Shown here: positions 37,422 through 45,380 of the stretch, one piece after another
Layout: every line of letters begins with the position of its first letter
Numbering within the stretch: position 1 is the first letter of the stretch
Assembly (NCBI GenBank): GCA_019636875.1
Contig: JAHBWR010000001.1
Coordinates: forward strand, 1 to 64,000
Direction of reading: 5' to 3'
DNA from: Nitrospira sp.
Lineage (GTDB): Bacteria > Nitrospirota > Nitrospiria > Nitrospirales > Nitrospiraceae
Length of the DNA stretch: 64,000 nt
Notes under the pieces: model-generated
What the model was told of the DNA's origin: nothing
The model's input: the letters and a program-made list of their open reading frames with translations, nothing else
The model's database searches: none
Made by a program: the position numbers and the translations under genes

Positions 37422-40034
37422 ATGCCCACATTTATCAAGGTTCTGGTCCTTATCCTCCTCTCCCATCTCCGACAGTGGCCGTTACGGACGCTGCTCACCA
37501 TTGTCGGTGTCTCGTTAGGGGTGTCCGCGTCTGTCGCCGTACGAACCGCAAATGTTGATGTTCTCCGTTCATTTGAACAGGGTGTCCTCACGGTGGCCGG
37601 TCCGACGACATTGGAAGTCGCCGGGGATGACACGGGACTCGATGAACAGGTTATCACGTCCGTGCGAAAGGTGTCCGGTGTCATATCGGCATCTCCGGTG
37701 ATCATCCAAACGGCCGTGCGAATGCAGGGAACTCAACCGGGCCAAGCTATTCAAATCCTGGGGCTTGACTTGCTGGACGAACTCCATACCCGGGGGTTCC
37801 AGGTGGACCAGCCGGAGACAGAAAACCAGCTCATGGACATGGTCGATCCACAGTCCCTGTTCTTAGGGGAGGCATTGGCGAATGAGTGGCGGCTTGCCGT
37901 CGGCGATGACATCGATCTCTTAGTCGGGACCGGGCGCCTCCAGTTCCGAGTTGTCGGGATCCTTCAGGAGAAGTCAGATCGGAGCTCTGCATGGGAGCGC
38001 ATGGCCATCATGGATATCGCGGCCGCACAAATCGTATTTGGCCTGGTAGGGAAGATTGATCGGCTCGATATCGTTACCGAGACGAGTCAGTCTGTTGAAG
38101 AAGTGAGAGAGAGAATAAGAACGGTCCTCCCTCCTCATGTGACGGTCGCGCGGCCGGCCAATCGGACCAGTCAAGTTGAACAAATGCTGGGTGCCTTCCG
38201 CATGAACTTGACTGTTCTGAGCTGGGTTGGGCTGTTGGTGGGGATGTTCCTCATTTACAACACGATGGCATTTGCCGTCGCCCAGCGCCGACGAGAAATC
38301 GGAATCTATCGGGCGATCGGGATGAGTCAGCCTAGGATCGCCGTTCTCTTTCTCATGGAGGCGGCACTTTATGGGTTCATAGGAGGAGTTCTCGGAAGCG
38401 CAGCAGGTATCGCGTTGGCTCACGAGCTGATCATACTCCTGAGTCGGACCATTTCAGACCTCTATGTTCCAGTGGGAATCGGTGCGAACAGCCTGCTCCG
38501 CACTGAGTTCCTCGGTGGCATTGTGATTGAAGGAATCCTGATTGGATGTGTTGTATCGATGATCGGTGCTATCGGTCCAAGTTGGGATGCGAGCCGAACC
38601 ACGCCGGTGAAGGCTCTCGCCCCCGGTGACTATGAGGCCAGCCAACAGCTACGCGTCGGAACGCTCGCCTGTATGGGTATGGTGTTACTCCTTGGCGCAG
38701 GACTTCTGAGTTGGCCAGGGCCTATTGGAGGGGTTCCGCTTTTGGGGTATGCGGCAACCTTATGTCTATTGGCGGGATTGGCCTGTTTGGCTCCGATCTG
38801 CGTCTCTGGCTGGCACCGACGGCGATATCTGGGTCGGGAACGTGCGGTGTCGGGTGTGATGAGAGGTATTGCGGTGGAGCATGCCGCTCGCAATCCAGGA
38901 CGGAATGGAGTCACCGTGTCTGCCTTCATGGTGGGACTCGCGATCATGATCGGAGTGCTGGTGATGGTACGGAGTTTTCGCCATACCGTGGAAGTGTGGG
39001 TCACGGACACGGTGCTGGCCGATCTTGTCGTCGCTCCCTCAATGTGGTTGCGCGGCACGGAAATCGGAACTGTCGGCCGGAGCTTACCCGCATCGTGGCT
39101 GGGCATCCTGGCCTCCGATCCCGATATTGCCGCAGTCGATAGTTACCGTGATGTGCGTATCGAGGTGAACGGCCAGCGCGTCGCGGTCGTGTCACGAGAT
39201 CTCCGGTTGCATGCTCAATGGAGCCGGTACCTTGTGAGAAGCGGTGATTCGTCCGAGTCGCTCAATCGTGCCGCTGAGATCGGTGGGCTACTCGTGTCGG
39301 AGGTGTTGGCGAACCGGTTAGGAGTGGAAGAAGGCTCAATGCTCGAAGTCATCACGCCGAGTGGTGTTCGACGATTTCCGATCGTGGCCGTGTTTTATGA
39401 CTATTCGACCGACGGCGGGAAATTGCTTATGGACCGGGCCCTGTACCAATCACTCTGGCACGATGACCTCGTCACGGTCTTTCCAGTGTATCTGCGGGAT
39501 GGAGCGCAGCTCGATCGCGTGAAGGCGCGAATGACCACACTGCTAAGCACTTCCGACGACGGTGGTCTTCCACCGTTAGTCATCAGCAATGTCGAACTCC
39601 GGAAAGAGATTCTTGAGATCTTTGATCGGACATTCCTGTTGACCTATGTCTTGGAGGCCATTGCGGTTGTGATCGCCATGCTCGGGATCGTAAATACGCT
39701 GATCACTTCCGTTCTCGAACGACGCCGAGAGTTTTCGACGTTGCGTGCCATTGGTGGCAGCTCGGCACAGATCCGTCAGCTTGTCCTGTGGGAGGCGGTG
39801 TACCTCGGTGCAGTTGGCATCTTCTTAGGGCTGATCGGGGGTGGCTTCCTCTCGCTGCTCCTGATTAAGGTCATCAATCGACAATCATTCGGCTGGACCA
39901 TCCAAATGATCGTGCCGACCGCCTCACTGATCCAGGCATTGTTGTTGGCGGCACTGGCGACGTTAGTGGCGGGCTACTTCCCAGCGAGGTGGGCAGCCCG
40001 GCAACCTATCGTGGAAGGATTGCGGGAGGAGTAA
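37422..40034 (+). CDS. YbbP-like ABC transporter permease with two FtsX domains
   Basis: 870 residues from ATG 37422 (a GTG lies one codon earlier). The layout is an N-terminal helix, periplasmic MacB-like domain, FtsX block with QRRREIGIYRAIG, a central group of helices (620-790 bases before the middle), a second periplasmic domain, and a final FtsX block with ERRREFSTLRAIGG. This doubled arrangement matches YbbP. With the ATPase at 35.4 kb it should form an extractor or exporter of membrane components. No lipase (tesA) partner is adjacent. Confidence 0.88.
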   Translation: MPTFIKVLVLILLSHLRQWPLRTLLTIVGVSLGVSASVAVRTANVDVLRSFEQGVLTVAGPTTLEVAGDDTGLDEQVITSVRKVSGVISASPVIIQTAVRMQGTQPGQAIQILGLDLLDELHTRGFQVDQPETENQLMDMVDPQSLFLGEALANEWRLAVGDDIDLLVGTGRLQFRVVGILQEKSDRSSAWERMAIMDIAAAQIVFGLVGKIDRLDIVTETSQSVEEVRERIRTVLPPHVTVARPANRTSQVEQMLGAFRMNLTVLSWVGLLVGMFLIYNTMAFAVAQRRREIGIYRAIGMSQPRIAVLFLMEAALYGFIGGVLGSAAGIALAHELIILLSRTISDLYVPVGIGANSLLRTEFLGGIVIEGILIGCVVSMIGAIGPSWDASRTTPVKALAPGDYEASQQLRVGTLACMGMVLLLGAGLLSWPGPIGGVPLLGYAATLCLLAGLACLAPICVSGWHRRRYLGRERAVSGVMRGIAVEHAARNPGRNGVTVSAFMVGLAIMIGVLVMVRSFRHTVEVWVTDTVLADLVVAPSMWLRGTEIGTVGRSLPASWLGILASDPDIAAVDSYRDVRIEVNGQRVAVVSRDLRLHAQWSRYLVRSGDSSESLNRAAEIGGLLVSEVLANRLGVEEGSMLEVITPSGVRRFPIVAVFYDYSTDGGKLLMDRALYQSLWHDDLVTVFPVYLRDGAQLDRVKARMTTLLSTSDDGGLPPLVISNVELRKEILEIFDRTFLLTYVLEAIAVVIAMLGIVNTLITSVLERRREFSTLRAIGGSSAQIRQLVLWEAVYLGAVGIFLGLIGGGFLSLLLIKVINRQSFGWTIQMIVPTASLIQALLLAALATLVAGYFPARWAARQPIVEGLREE

Positions 40035-40043
40035 GGGATGTGG

Positions 40044-40439
40044 TTAGTCGGCCTCGGCGCCTCGTCCGTACTTGTCCAAAATGATTTGAAGGTCATCGGG
40101 AATTGCCATTGACTTGAACGGGGGAACGCGTGAGCCACCCGTATTGCCTACCGGAACCCAAATCTGTGAGAACAGCAGCGCTCCAAGGATCCGCGGAATC
40201 TGACCAGTAATCTCGACGGCGTCTCGGCATTTCCATCCAACTTTCAGCATCCACCAGTGGGCTCGCGCATGGGCGATCGGGAAGGATTGACCGAGGATAT
40301 GGGCTCGCTCAAGATGAGTGAATGCGGATTTCAGGTTGCCGGTCTGGTACTGCTCGGTGGCTGCGGTCATTTCTCTCTGGTAAGCCTGTCGGAGTTGGGG
40401 ATGCATCATGGTCCAGGAAGGAATGGTTCTCTCATGCAT
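40044..40439 (-). CDS. DUF3703 family protein
   Basis: 131 residues. The sequence has the DUF3703 look: an N-terminal helical pair (LRQAYQREMTAATEQYQTGN), HLERAHILGQ, HARAHWWMLKVGW and a C-terminal PVGNTGGSRV. The function is unknown. The protein is soluble, and alternative starts exist at residues 11 and 12. It is convergent with the large permease. Confidence 0.75.
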   Translation of the reverse strand: MHERTIPSWTMMHPQLRQAYQREMTAATEQYQTGNLKSAFTHLERAHILGQSFPIAHARAHWWMLKVGWKCRDAVEITGQIPRILGALLFSQIWVPVGNTGGSRVPPFKSMAIPDDLQIILDKYGRGAEAD

Positions 40440-40535
40440 GCGCGGGCGCTAAAAACTAGGCGCTTGAGAATTCTATCGTTGCGAAAAAATCACGATAAAA
40501 CGATGAATGGCGCACTGGTCAACCGAAGCTTGGTT

Positions 40536-40611
40536 TGGTGGCGGTGACCCGGATTGAACGGGTGACCCGCGGCTTATGAGTCCGCTGCTCTACCAACTGA
40601 GCTACACCGCC
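40536..40611 (-). tRNA. tRNA-Met (anticodon CAT)
   Basis: A full cloverleaf on the reverse strand: 7-bp acceptor stem GGCGGTG/CACCGCC (40605-40611 with 40540-40546), D arm GCTC-AGTTGGTA-GAGC, anticodon loop CTCATAA, T arm with GTTCAATCC, and an encoded CCA (40536-40538). The anticodon stem has an A-G mismatch next to the loop. CAT could also belong to tRNA-Ile2 (lysidine-modified); without reference sequences I cannot decide. It is not an initiator by its paired first base. Confidence 0.93.
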
Positions 40612-40635
40612 ACGATGAGGCAACGAAGAGTGCCG

Positions 40636-40665
40636 ATGATAGCCGAAGACGAGGGCCAGTGTCTA
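40636..40665 (-). promoter_or_regulatory. candidate promoter of the tRNA gene
   Basis: On the reverse strand TAGACA (40665-40660) and TATCAT (40641-40636) are 18 bases apart, about 25 bases before the tRNA 5' end. Each box has one mismatch from consensus. Confidence 0.45.
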
Positions 40666-40753
40666 CCGAACGCATCAAGAAACAGGATCCGAACTCTGGA
40701 GGAGCGTCGTCTAAACCTGTTATGGTCTTCTCTGCGATATCCATGAGGGAAGC

Positions 40754-41617
40754 ATGTCGAATGAAATGAGTCGGGCAGTCGTCATCACGGGGGCTTCAAC
40801 AGGGATCGGTGCGGCCTGCGCGATCCATCTTGATCGATTGGGTTATCAAGTCTTCGCGGGAGTGCGTAAGGCAGAGGACGGCGTCGCCCTTCAAAAGACC
40901 TGCTCGGATCGATTGGTGCCGATTGAGCTTGATGTCACCGATCTTTCTACGATTCAGAAAGCGCATGCATTAGTTTTGCAGCACATCGAGCAGGACGGAC
41001 TGGTTGGCCTCGTGAACAACGCCGGAATCGCGGTAGTCGGTCCACTGGAAGCTGTCCCCCTTGCGGACTTTCGCCGGCAACTCGAGGTCAATGTCATCGG
41101 GCAGGTCGCAGTCACGCAAATATTTCTGCCGTTATTAAGACAAACCCGGGGTCGAATCATCAATATGGGGTCGATTGCTGGGCTCACAACGATGCCACTC
41201 ATGGGGCCCTATTCGGCGTCAAAATTTGCGCTTGAGGCGATTACGGATGCTCTGCGGTTAGAAGTCCGGCAATGGGGAATTCACGTCTCGATCATCGAAC
41301 CCGGTGCGATTGCCACGCCGATCTGGAACAAATCGACTCTCGATGCGGCTGACCGAGAAGCAGTAATCACGGAGGAGCTTCGATCGTTGTATCAGCCCAT
41401 TATGGCCGCCGTGCGGAAGGTTGTCGGGGAGGCGTCGAAGCGGGCCATTTCCGCTGAGGCTGTGGCGAAGGTGGTGGAAGACGCCCTCACGGCATCGACT
41501 CCCAGGACACGGTATTTAGTTGGAACTGATGCCAAGCTTCGCGCGCTCATGAGAAAGCTACTGTCGGATCGCCTCTCTGACAAGATCCTAAGTTGGATTC
41601 TTAAACTCCCGCGATGA
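40754..41617 (+). CDS. short-chain dehydrogenase/reductase
   Basis: 287 residues with the classical SDR pattern: NAD(P)-binding TGASTGIG near residue 12, NNAG, the catalytic Ser in GSIAG, and YSASK with catalytic Tyr and Lys. IEPGAIATPIW follows. The overall character resembles 17-beta-hydroxysteroid or retinol dehydrogenase-like SDRs, but the substrate cannot be told from sequence. It is a single-gene unit with its own spacer on each side. Confidence 0.85.
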   Translation: MSNEMSRAVVITGASTGIGAACAIHLDRLGYQVFAGVRKAEDGVALQKTCSDRLVPIELDVTDLSTIQKAHALVLQHIEQDGLVGLVNNAGIAVVGPLEAVPLADFRRQLEVNVIGQVAVTQIFLPLLRQTRGRIINMGSIAGLTTMPLMGPYSASKFALEAITDALRLEVRQWGIHVSIIEPGAIATPIWNKSTLDAADREAVITEELRSLYQPIMAAVRKVVGEASKRAISAEAVAKVVEDALTASTPRTRYLVGTDAKLRALMRKLLSDRLSDKILSWILKLPR

Positions 41618-41681
41618 GCCGAATCGGGAAGTGGGTTGCTCACAAGAACGTGGGTGGTAGGGTGATTGAAACTATAGGTGT

Positions 41682-42125
41682 TTAGCCGACCAGATCCGGG
41701 TTCAGGCGGGTGAGTGGTTTGACAGAGATGGCCTTAATCTCGTTGTAGACGATCTTACGGCCGACCTGGCGGAGACGACTAAAAATGCCTTCGACAATAA
41801 CTTGATCCCCTTCATGGACCGCTACCTGCCCTAGACTGACGACCTTCAAGGTGCCGGCTGGATCTTGGAGCAAAAATCCATAGGCTGGTTGTCCTTGACG
41901 ATTTGTGGCGAGTTGAACATTCATCACTTTCCCGGTCACCATGACATCGAGATGATCATATTGCTCCGGATGGGCCAAGAGCTCGGCGATTTCAATCAGC
42001 CCTCCAGCCAAAGCTGGTGTGGCCCCACAGAGGGTCATAGCGACGATCAGGGTATATGAGAGGAACCGACCGAGAACCCTGAATTGAACAATGCGACGGT
42101 AATGGAGGAGGGGGATAACCTTCAT
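41682..42125 (-). CDS. exported small protein, OB-fold-like
   Basis: 147 residues from ATG 42125. A Sec signal peptide ends near ATPALAG at about residue 40. The mature part reads like an OB-fold: YDHLDVMVTGKVMNVQL, then FLLQDPAGTLKVVSLG and DQVIVEGIFSRLRQVG. The family is unnamed here. Its frame opens at a TTG three codons earlier, but the ATG lies 8 bases behind a consensus TATAAT, so translation from a leaderless message is likely. Confidence 0.7.
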   Translation of the reverse strand: MKVIPLLHYRRIVQFRVLGRFLSYTLIVAMTLCGATPALAGGLIEIAELLAHPEQYDHLDVMVTGKVMNVQLATNRQGQPAYGFLLQDPAGTLKVVSLGQVAVHEGDQVIVEGIFSRLRQVGRKIVYNEIKAISVKPLTRLNPDLVG

Positions 42126-42133
42126 TGAAAGCA

Positions 42134-42161
42134 ATTATACCGAATGACGACGGATTGGCAA
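42134..42161 (-). promoter_or_regulatory. strong promoter for a possible leaderless mRNA
   Basis: On the reverse strand TTGCCA (42161-42156) and a perfect TATAAT (42139-42134) are 16 bases apart. The ATG of the exported protein begins 8 bases after the -10 box, so transcription should start at or within a few bases of the A of the ATG. No ribosome binding site is present. Confidence 0.6.
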
Positions 42162-42171
42162 CGGAGAATAT

Positions 42172-43359
42172 TTACCACTTGTCTGAAAATCTACCACTGA
42201 CGTCCTCTCCGATGAAGTTATGCAGAATCTGGCGTTGCAAGTCCGTGAGTTCTCCATGTCCAGCTTCTCGTTCTCCAGAGGCTGTGAGAGAGTCCTTGGA
42301 TGGCGGTCTCGATCGCGCGAGCAACACGTCATCCAATGCCTCGTGAGAGCTGTCGACATCTTTTTGGATGGCCACCAGCCGCTGAAGTCCGAACAAGGTT
42401 CTGGTGATTTCAGTATGCATCGCGTTTGAACTGGCCCCATAGACCAGCGAATTCCAAAATTTGGTCTCGCTGGCTTCGGGGATGGCGAGGGTCGCATAAG
42501 CAGTCAACTTTTCGATCAATGCTGACTCGGTCCGTTCAAGCCCGTCATAGGTGGGAATCGAGCGTTCAATGGGACGCTGGGAAAGGACCCGCATCGTTTC
42601 TTTCCAAACATCCTGGGAGGGGACGAGATTCCCGCCTGTACGAGGGTCTGACCCTGAACATTTGGCCTGGACAGCCAGGAGATACTGAGCCAAAAACTTC
42701 ACCTTGCGGGCGGCAAGCGTGCCGGCAGGAATTCCCCAAATGTGACCGATCTCATGGTCCTGCAGCGTGGTCAGATCCGACGATTGCTGTTCCCGTTCCG
42801 CGAGTGCCAAGCGCTTTTTGAACCGCTCGGCGAAACGAAGCTGGGTTTGCAGTTCAATGACGAGGCGATGGTTCTGGTACTCGTGGGGGGTGATCTCCTC
42901 TTTGTCCCAGGCTTCCTGCAACAGGCGCAGTGTGGTTGATGGAACAGCCGAACGTGCCTGTGCCTTCAAAGTGAGAACCGTCTCGGAGGAAACCCCGCGA
43001 TCGACCAGAAGTGCAGCTGCACGAGTCGCGAAGGCGTCGGCCATGAACGCGAGATGTTCGAGCGCGACGCATTGCAGCCAGGTTCTCTCCCGTCGGAGTC
43101 GAACTCGTCGTCGATATTCATTCCGTCGTTCAACCATCGCGGTGATGGATTCCTGGGTCATCGTCGTGACGGGTTTTGTCCCAGATACACAACGAGGGTC
43201 AGGACGATCAGCGACCATGAAGAGAATTTCGTCGTGCGTCACATCGAGATATTGGAGCAACAGAAGCCGAAGAATAATACGGCCTTGGATGGGTAAGCCG
43301 GCAATGGTCTCTTCGATCAGGTCTGCGGTCAACGTCGGTGAACTCAAAGTTTTCGTCAT
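42172..43359 (-). CDS. unknown 395-residue protein with sigma-region-4-like HTH segments
   Basis: I do not recognise a named family. It is soluble and mostly helical and rich in Arg, Leu and Glu, without a signal peptide. Residues about 200-225 (QDHEIGHIWGIPAGTLAARK) resemble the HTH of sigma-factor region 4 (EIA-ILGIP-GTV-SR), and residues 22-50 (LPIQGRIILRLLLLQYLDVT) resemble the preceding helices of such a domain. HEIGH is also a metallopeptidase-like string, but no third ligand follows. A cluster of TGACG repeats lies directly before the start. A DNA-binding role is an inference only. Confidence 0.65.
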   Translation of the reverse strand: MTKTLSSPTLTADLIEETIAGLPIQGRIILRLLLLQYLDVTHDEILFMVADRPDPRCVSGTKPVTTMTQESITAMVERRNEYRRRVRLRRERTWLQCVALEHLAFMADAFATRAAALLVDRGVSSETVLTLKAQARSAVPSTTLRLLQEAWDKEEITPHEYQNHRLVIELQTQLRFAERFKKRLALAEREQQSSDLTTLQDHEIGHIWGIPAGTLAARKVKFLAQYLLAVQAKCSGSDPRTGGNLVPSQDVWKETMRVLSQRPIERSIPTYDGLERTESALIEKLTAYATLAIPEASETKFWNSLVYGASSNAMHTEITRTLFGLQRLVAIQKDVDSSHEALDDVLLARSRPPSKDSLTASGEREAGHGELTDLQRQILHNFIGEDVSGRFSDKW

Positions 43360-43361
43360 TG

Positions 43362-43396
43362 TACGTCAGTTACGTCATCTTTGTGACGAGGCGTCA
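43362..43396 (-). promoter_or_regulatory. TGACG repeat cluster, candidate operator
   Basis: Read on the reverse strand, TGACGTA occurs at 43377-43371 and 43368-43362 (9-base period). Just upstream lies an inverted pair, TGACG-AGG-CGTCA, at 43384-43396. Four copies of the pentamer fall within 35 bases, from 3 to 37 bases before the ATG of the 395-residue protein. No ribosome site is present there, so a bound protein could block both transcription and translation starts. Confidence 0.45.
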
Positions 43397-43410
43397 AGAC
43401 CATATCATGG

Positions 43411-43626
43411 TTAGGCTGTCCCCGTCTGTGGTTGCTGCTCGAGCTGAAGTGCCACGTATTCACGAATATCCTGAATCGTTCCGGTAATAAACATCTCTCG
43501 GGGGATTTCTACCCGTACGAGTTGTGATGGGTCGATGCCCCGATCCTGCGCATAAGCTTCATCGACATAGAGGCTTACGGAACCGTCGGGAAACCGGAGA
43601 GCATAAAGGGCAGTCGTATCAGCCAT
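43411..43626 (-). CDS. small unknown protein (71 residues)
   Basis: The protein reads as a compact beta-alpha domain (ALYALRFPDGSVSLYVDEAY, then a C-terminal helix). It has no Cys, no signal and no motif I know. It precedes the 395-residue gene on the same strand with 51 bases between, and lies after the Cld-family gene and its terminator. No clear ribosome site is seen. I regard it as probable because its residue composition is protein-like and the opposite strand is empty. Confidence 0.55.
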   Translation of the reverse strand: MADTTALYALRFPDGSVSLYVDEAYAQDRGIDPSQLVRVEIPREMFITGTIQDIREYVALQLEQQPQTGTA

Positions 43627-43811
43627 GATGAGTTGATGGTCCAGATCAGGTATCCGTTAGAGGTAACACAGGCCTCGTGAGGCTGTCAAAGCGGCTCTCA
43701 GACGGGGGAGCTTCGAAACAGACTACGAGACCAGTCTACTGTGGTAGCGATGTGAGGTGGGAAGGTCGAACCATCCGTTTGGCCTCTTCGGCGTCTATGG
43801 CTTACAAAGCA

Positions 43812-43845
43812 GAAGGGCCTCCGGTCCTCTGACCGAAAGCCCTTC
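43812..43845 (-). terminator. hairpin terminator of the Cld-family gene
   Basis: A two-part stem: GAAGGGC (43812-43818) pairs with GCCCTTC (43839-43845), and an inner CGGTC/GACCG closes a CTCT loop. It lies about 55 bases past the stop of the reverse-strand Cld-family gene and is followed on that strand by CTGCTTTGT, a weak T-rich tract. Confidence 0.6.
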
Positions 43846-43900
43846 ACGATGACGACTACGTGGGAGATAAGGATGAGGAAGTTACTCCTCGAGGATGCTC

Positions 43901-44623
43901 TTAGCCCCCCAGCGTATCGAGGGTTTCCTTGAGACTTTTACGGATGCAGGTGAAGATCGGGGTGTCCCGCAACGTATAGCGCGAGCCCTCCGTTTCGCGG
44001 AGCGCCATCACTAGATCCAGAAAATCTTCAGGTTTGTCGCTCTCAAATGCGACGACCCATTCTTGATCATCCAACCCGAAGGAATAGGTGGTGTTCAGCT
44101 TGACGGAAGGGAATCGATGCCCGACCTCGATATGCTCATCCATCATTCCCTGGCGAGCTGCTTTTGTCAGCAGAAACCATTCTCGCGTTTTCAAGAAGGG
44201 ATACACAAAGATGTATTTGCCCTTTCCAGGCACCACGGTCAGGCGCTTTCCCTCCTGTCCTGCATGTGAATGGTGATCTACATAGACCGACCGCTTGGTC
44301 ATTGCCAGATAGGAATAGGGCGTCGACAAATACTGTCCGAGCCCGGATGCGAGGATTTTAGCACTCATGTCCTGAAACAAATCCAGGTCATAGCTGATAC
44401 GCCAGAGCATAAAATCACAGTCCCCACGGATACCGACCGCTGAGTAAGGAACTACCAACACTTTGCCGTTGAAGTCTTCCACGGCTCGTAGAAATTCTTG
44501 TTTGCCTTGAGTGCGCACATCCTCCGGCAGGCGGCGCCACGCTGGATCCACTTTGTAAAAGATGAAGTTTACGAACTGCCGACGAGGCGTCTGGGCAGGT
44601 TGGGGTGTGTCCGGAGTCGACAT
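43901..44623 (-). CDS. chlorite dismutase/HemQ-family heme protein, distal Arg not conserved
   Basis: 240 residues of the Cld fold. The C-terminal half has YPFLK (Tyr141, Lys145), proximal heme ligand His164 in MMDEHIEVG, then SFGLDDQEW. True chlorite dismutases carry Arg 13 residues after the ligand and firmicute coproheme decarboxylases carry Gln; here the residue is Asn177. The Tyr and Lys used in coproheme decarboxylation are present. I therefore favour a HemQ/ChdC-like or other peroxidase role over chlorite breakdown. A good AAAGGAG ribosome site precedes the ATG. An upstream TTGACA is present, but its -10 partner is weak. Confidence 0.85.
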   Translation of the reverse strand: MSTPDTPQPAQTPRRQFVNFIFYKVDPAWRRLPEDVRTQGKQEFLRAVEDFNGKVLVVPYSAVGIRGDCDFMLWRISYDLDLFQDMSAKILASGLGQYLSTPYSYLAMTKRSVYVDHHSHAGQEGKRLTVVPGKGKYIFVYPFLKTREWFLLTKAARQGMMDEHIEVGHRFPSVKLNTTYSFGLDDQEWVVAFESDKPEDFLDLVMALRETEGSRYTLRDTPIFTCIRKSLKETLDTLGG

Positions 44624-44768
44624 TCAAAGCTCCTTTAGATAGGTAGAAGTAAAACGCATATTTTGTTTTTCTTTCGTTTAGCATTTCCGCTTCAGTCTTG
44701 TCAACGGGAAGACTAGGCTGAGAAGCGTTCATTGACAGGCTCTCTTCGGTTCTGTTAGTCGCAATCGC

Positions 44769-45365
44769 ATGAACTGTGATTGGCGGTGGGCAATAGGATG
44801 GGTATCGGCCTGCTCATGGTGCTTCGTCAGTCCGGTGACAGCAATTGAAGTGCACCCATCACAGACGAAAATCCAGACCGCTCTCGATCGAGGGAGAAGC
44901 GCTGGTGCTCAGCATCAGCCGCCCGAGAGATGGTATGCCCGCTTCGGAGGCACTGGCGAGCTGGAAGCCGGTGGGTTCCTTCTGACGAAACTTGGCAGCT
45001 TGTCCGTGATGGCCACGCATATGGCGAGGCGTGGACTGGACCCAAGTGCGACGGACATTGCTCAAGTGGTGGGGACCCCGACCATGCTGGTGAATGCCGT
45101 CATATTCGGTGATGATCCATCCTTTGCGACGGATAGTTATATGTTGTTTGATCAGAAGGGAAAGACCATCAAGCCTGTCATGGTTCGTGTCGACGGCCAA
45201 GCTGAACGGAGTACTGCATGGCCCGAAAAGCCCCGATTCAAGGCAAAGATTGTGGCGTCTTTCGCCTATACTAACTTCGATCCCTCGGCAACGACAACCA
45301 TTACGCTGTATCCGGCGCACGGTGGAGAGATCAGTTTCTCTCTCGACTTTGCACAGATTGAATAG
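44769..45365 (+). CDS. exported protein of unknown function
   Basis: 198 residues. The first ~25 residues form a signal peptide (IGWVSACSWCFVSPVTA), and the rest is beta-rich with no recognised domain. The segments VVGTPTMLVNAVIFGDDPSF and YTLYPA-like ends suggest a soluble periplasmic domain. It is divergent from the Cld-family gene and lies 15 bases before cinA. Confidence 0.65.
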   Translation: MNCDWRWAIGWVSACSWCFVSPVTAIEVHPSQTKIQTALDRGRSAGAQHQPPERWYARFGGTGELEAGGFLLTKLGSLSVMATHMARRGLDPSATDIAQVVGTPTMLVNAVIFGDDPSFATDSYMLFDQKGKTIKPVMVRVDGQAERSTAWPEKPRFKAKIVASFAYTNFDPSATTTITLYPAHGGEISFSLDFAQIE

Positions 45366-45380
45366 AACGTTCTCCTGGCC

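Noticed and set aside
42172-43359. HEIGH string as a zinc metallopeptidase site in the 395-residue protein
   Set aside because: HEIGH is followed by IWGIPAGTLAARK, which fits a helix-turn-helix better, and no third metal ligand or protease fold features follow.
42767-43414. 215-residue forward Ser/Arg-rich frame
   Set aside because: It is the antisense of the 395-residue protein, with shadow-frame composition.
43901-44623. Functional chlorite dismutase
   Set aside because: The distal Arg expected 13 residues after the proximal His is Asn, so I do not assign the activity or the symbol cld.
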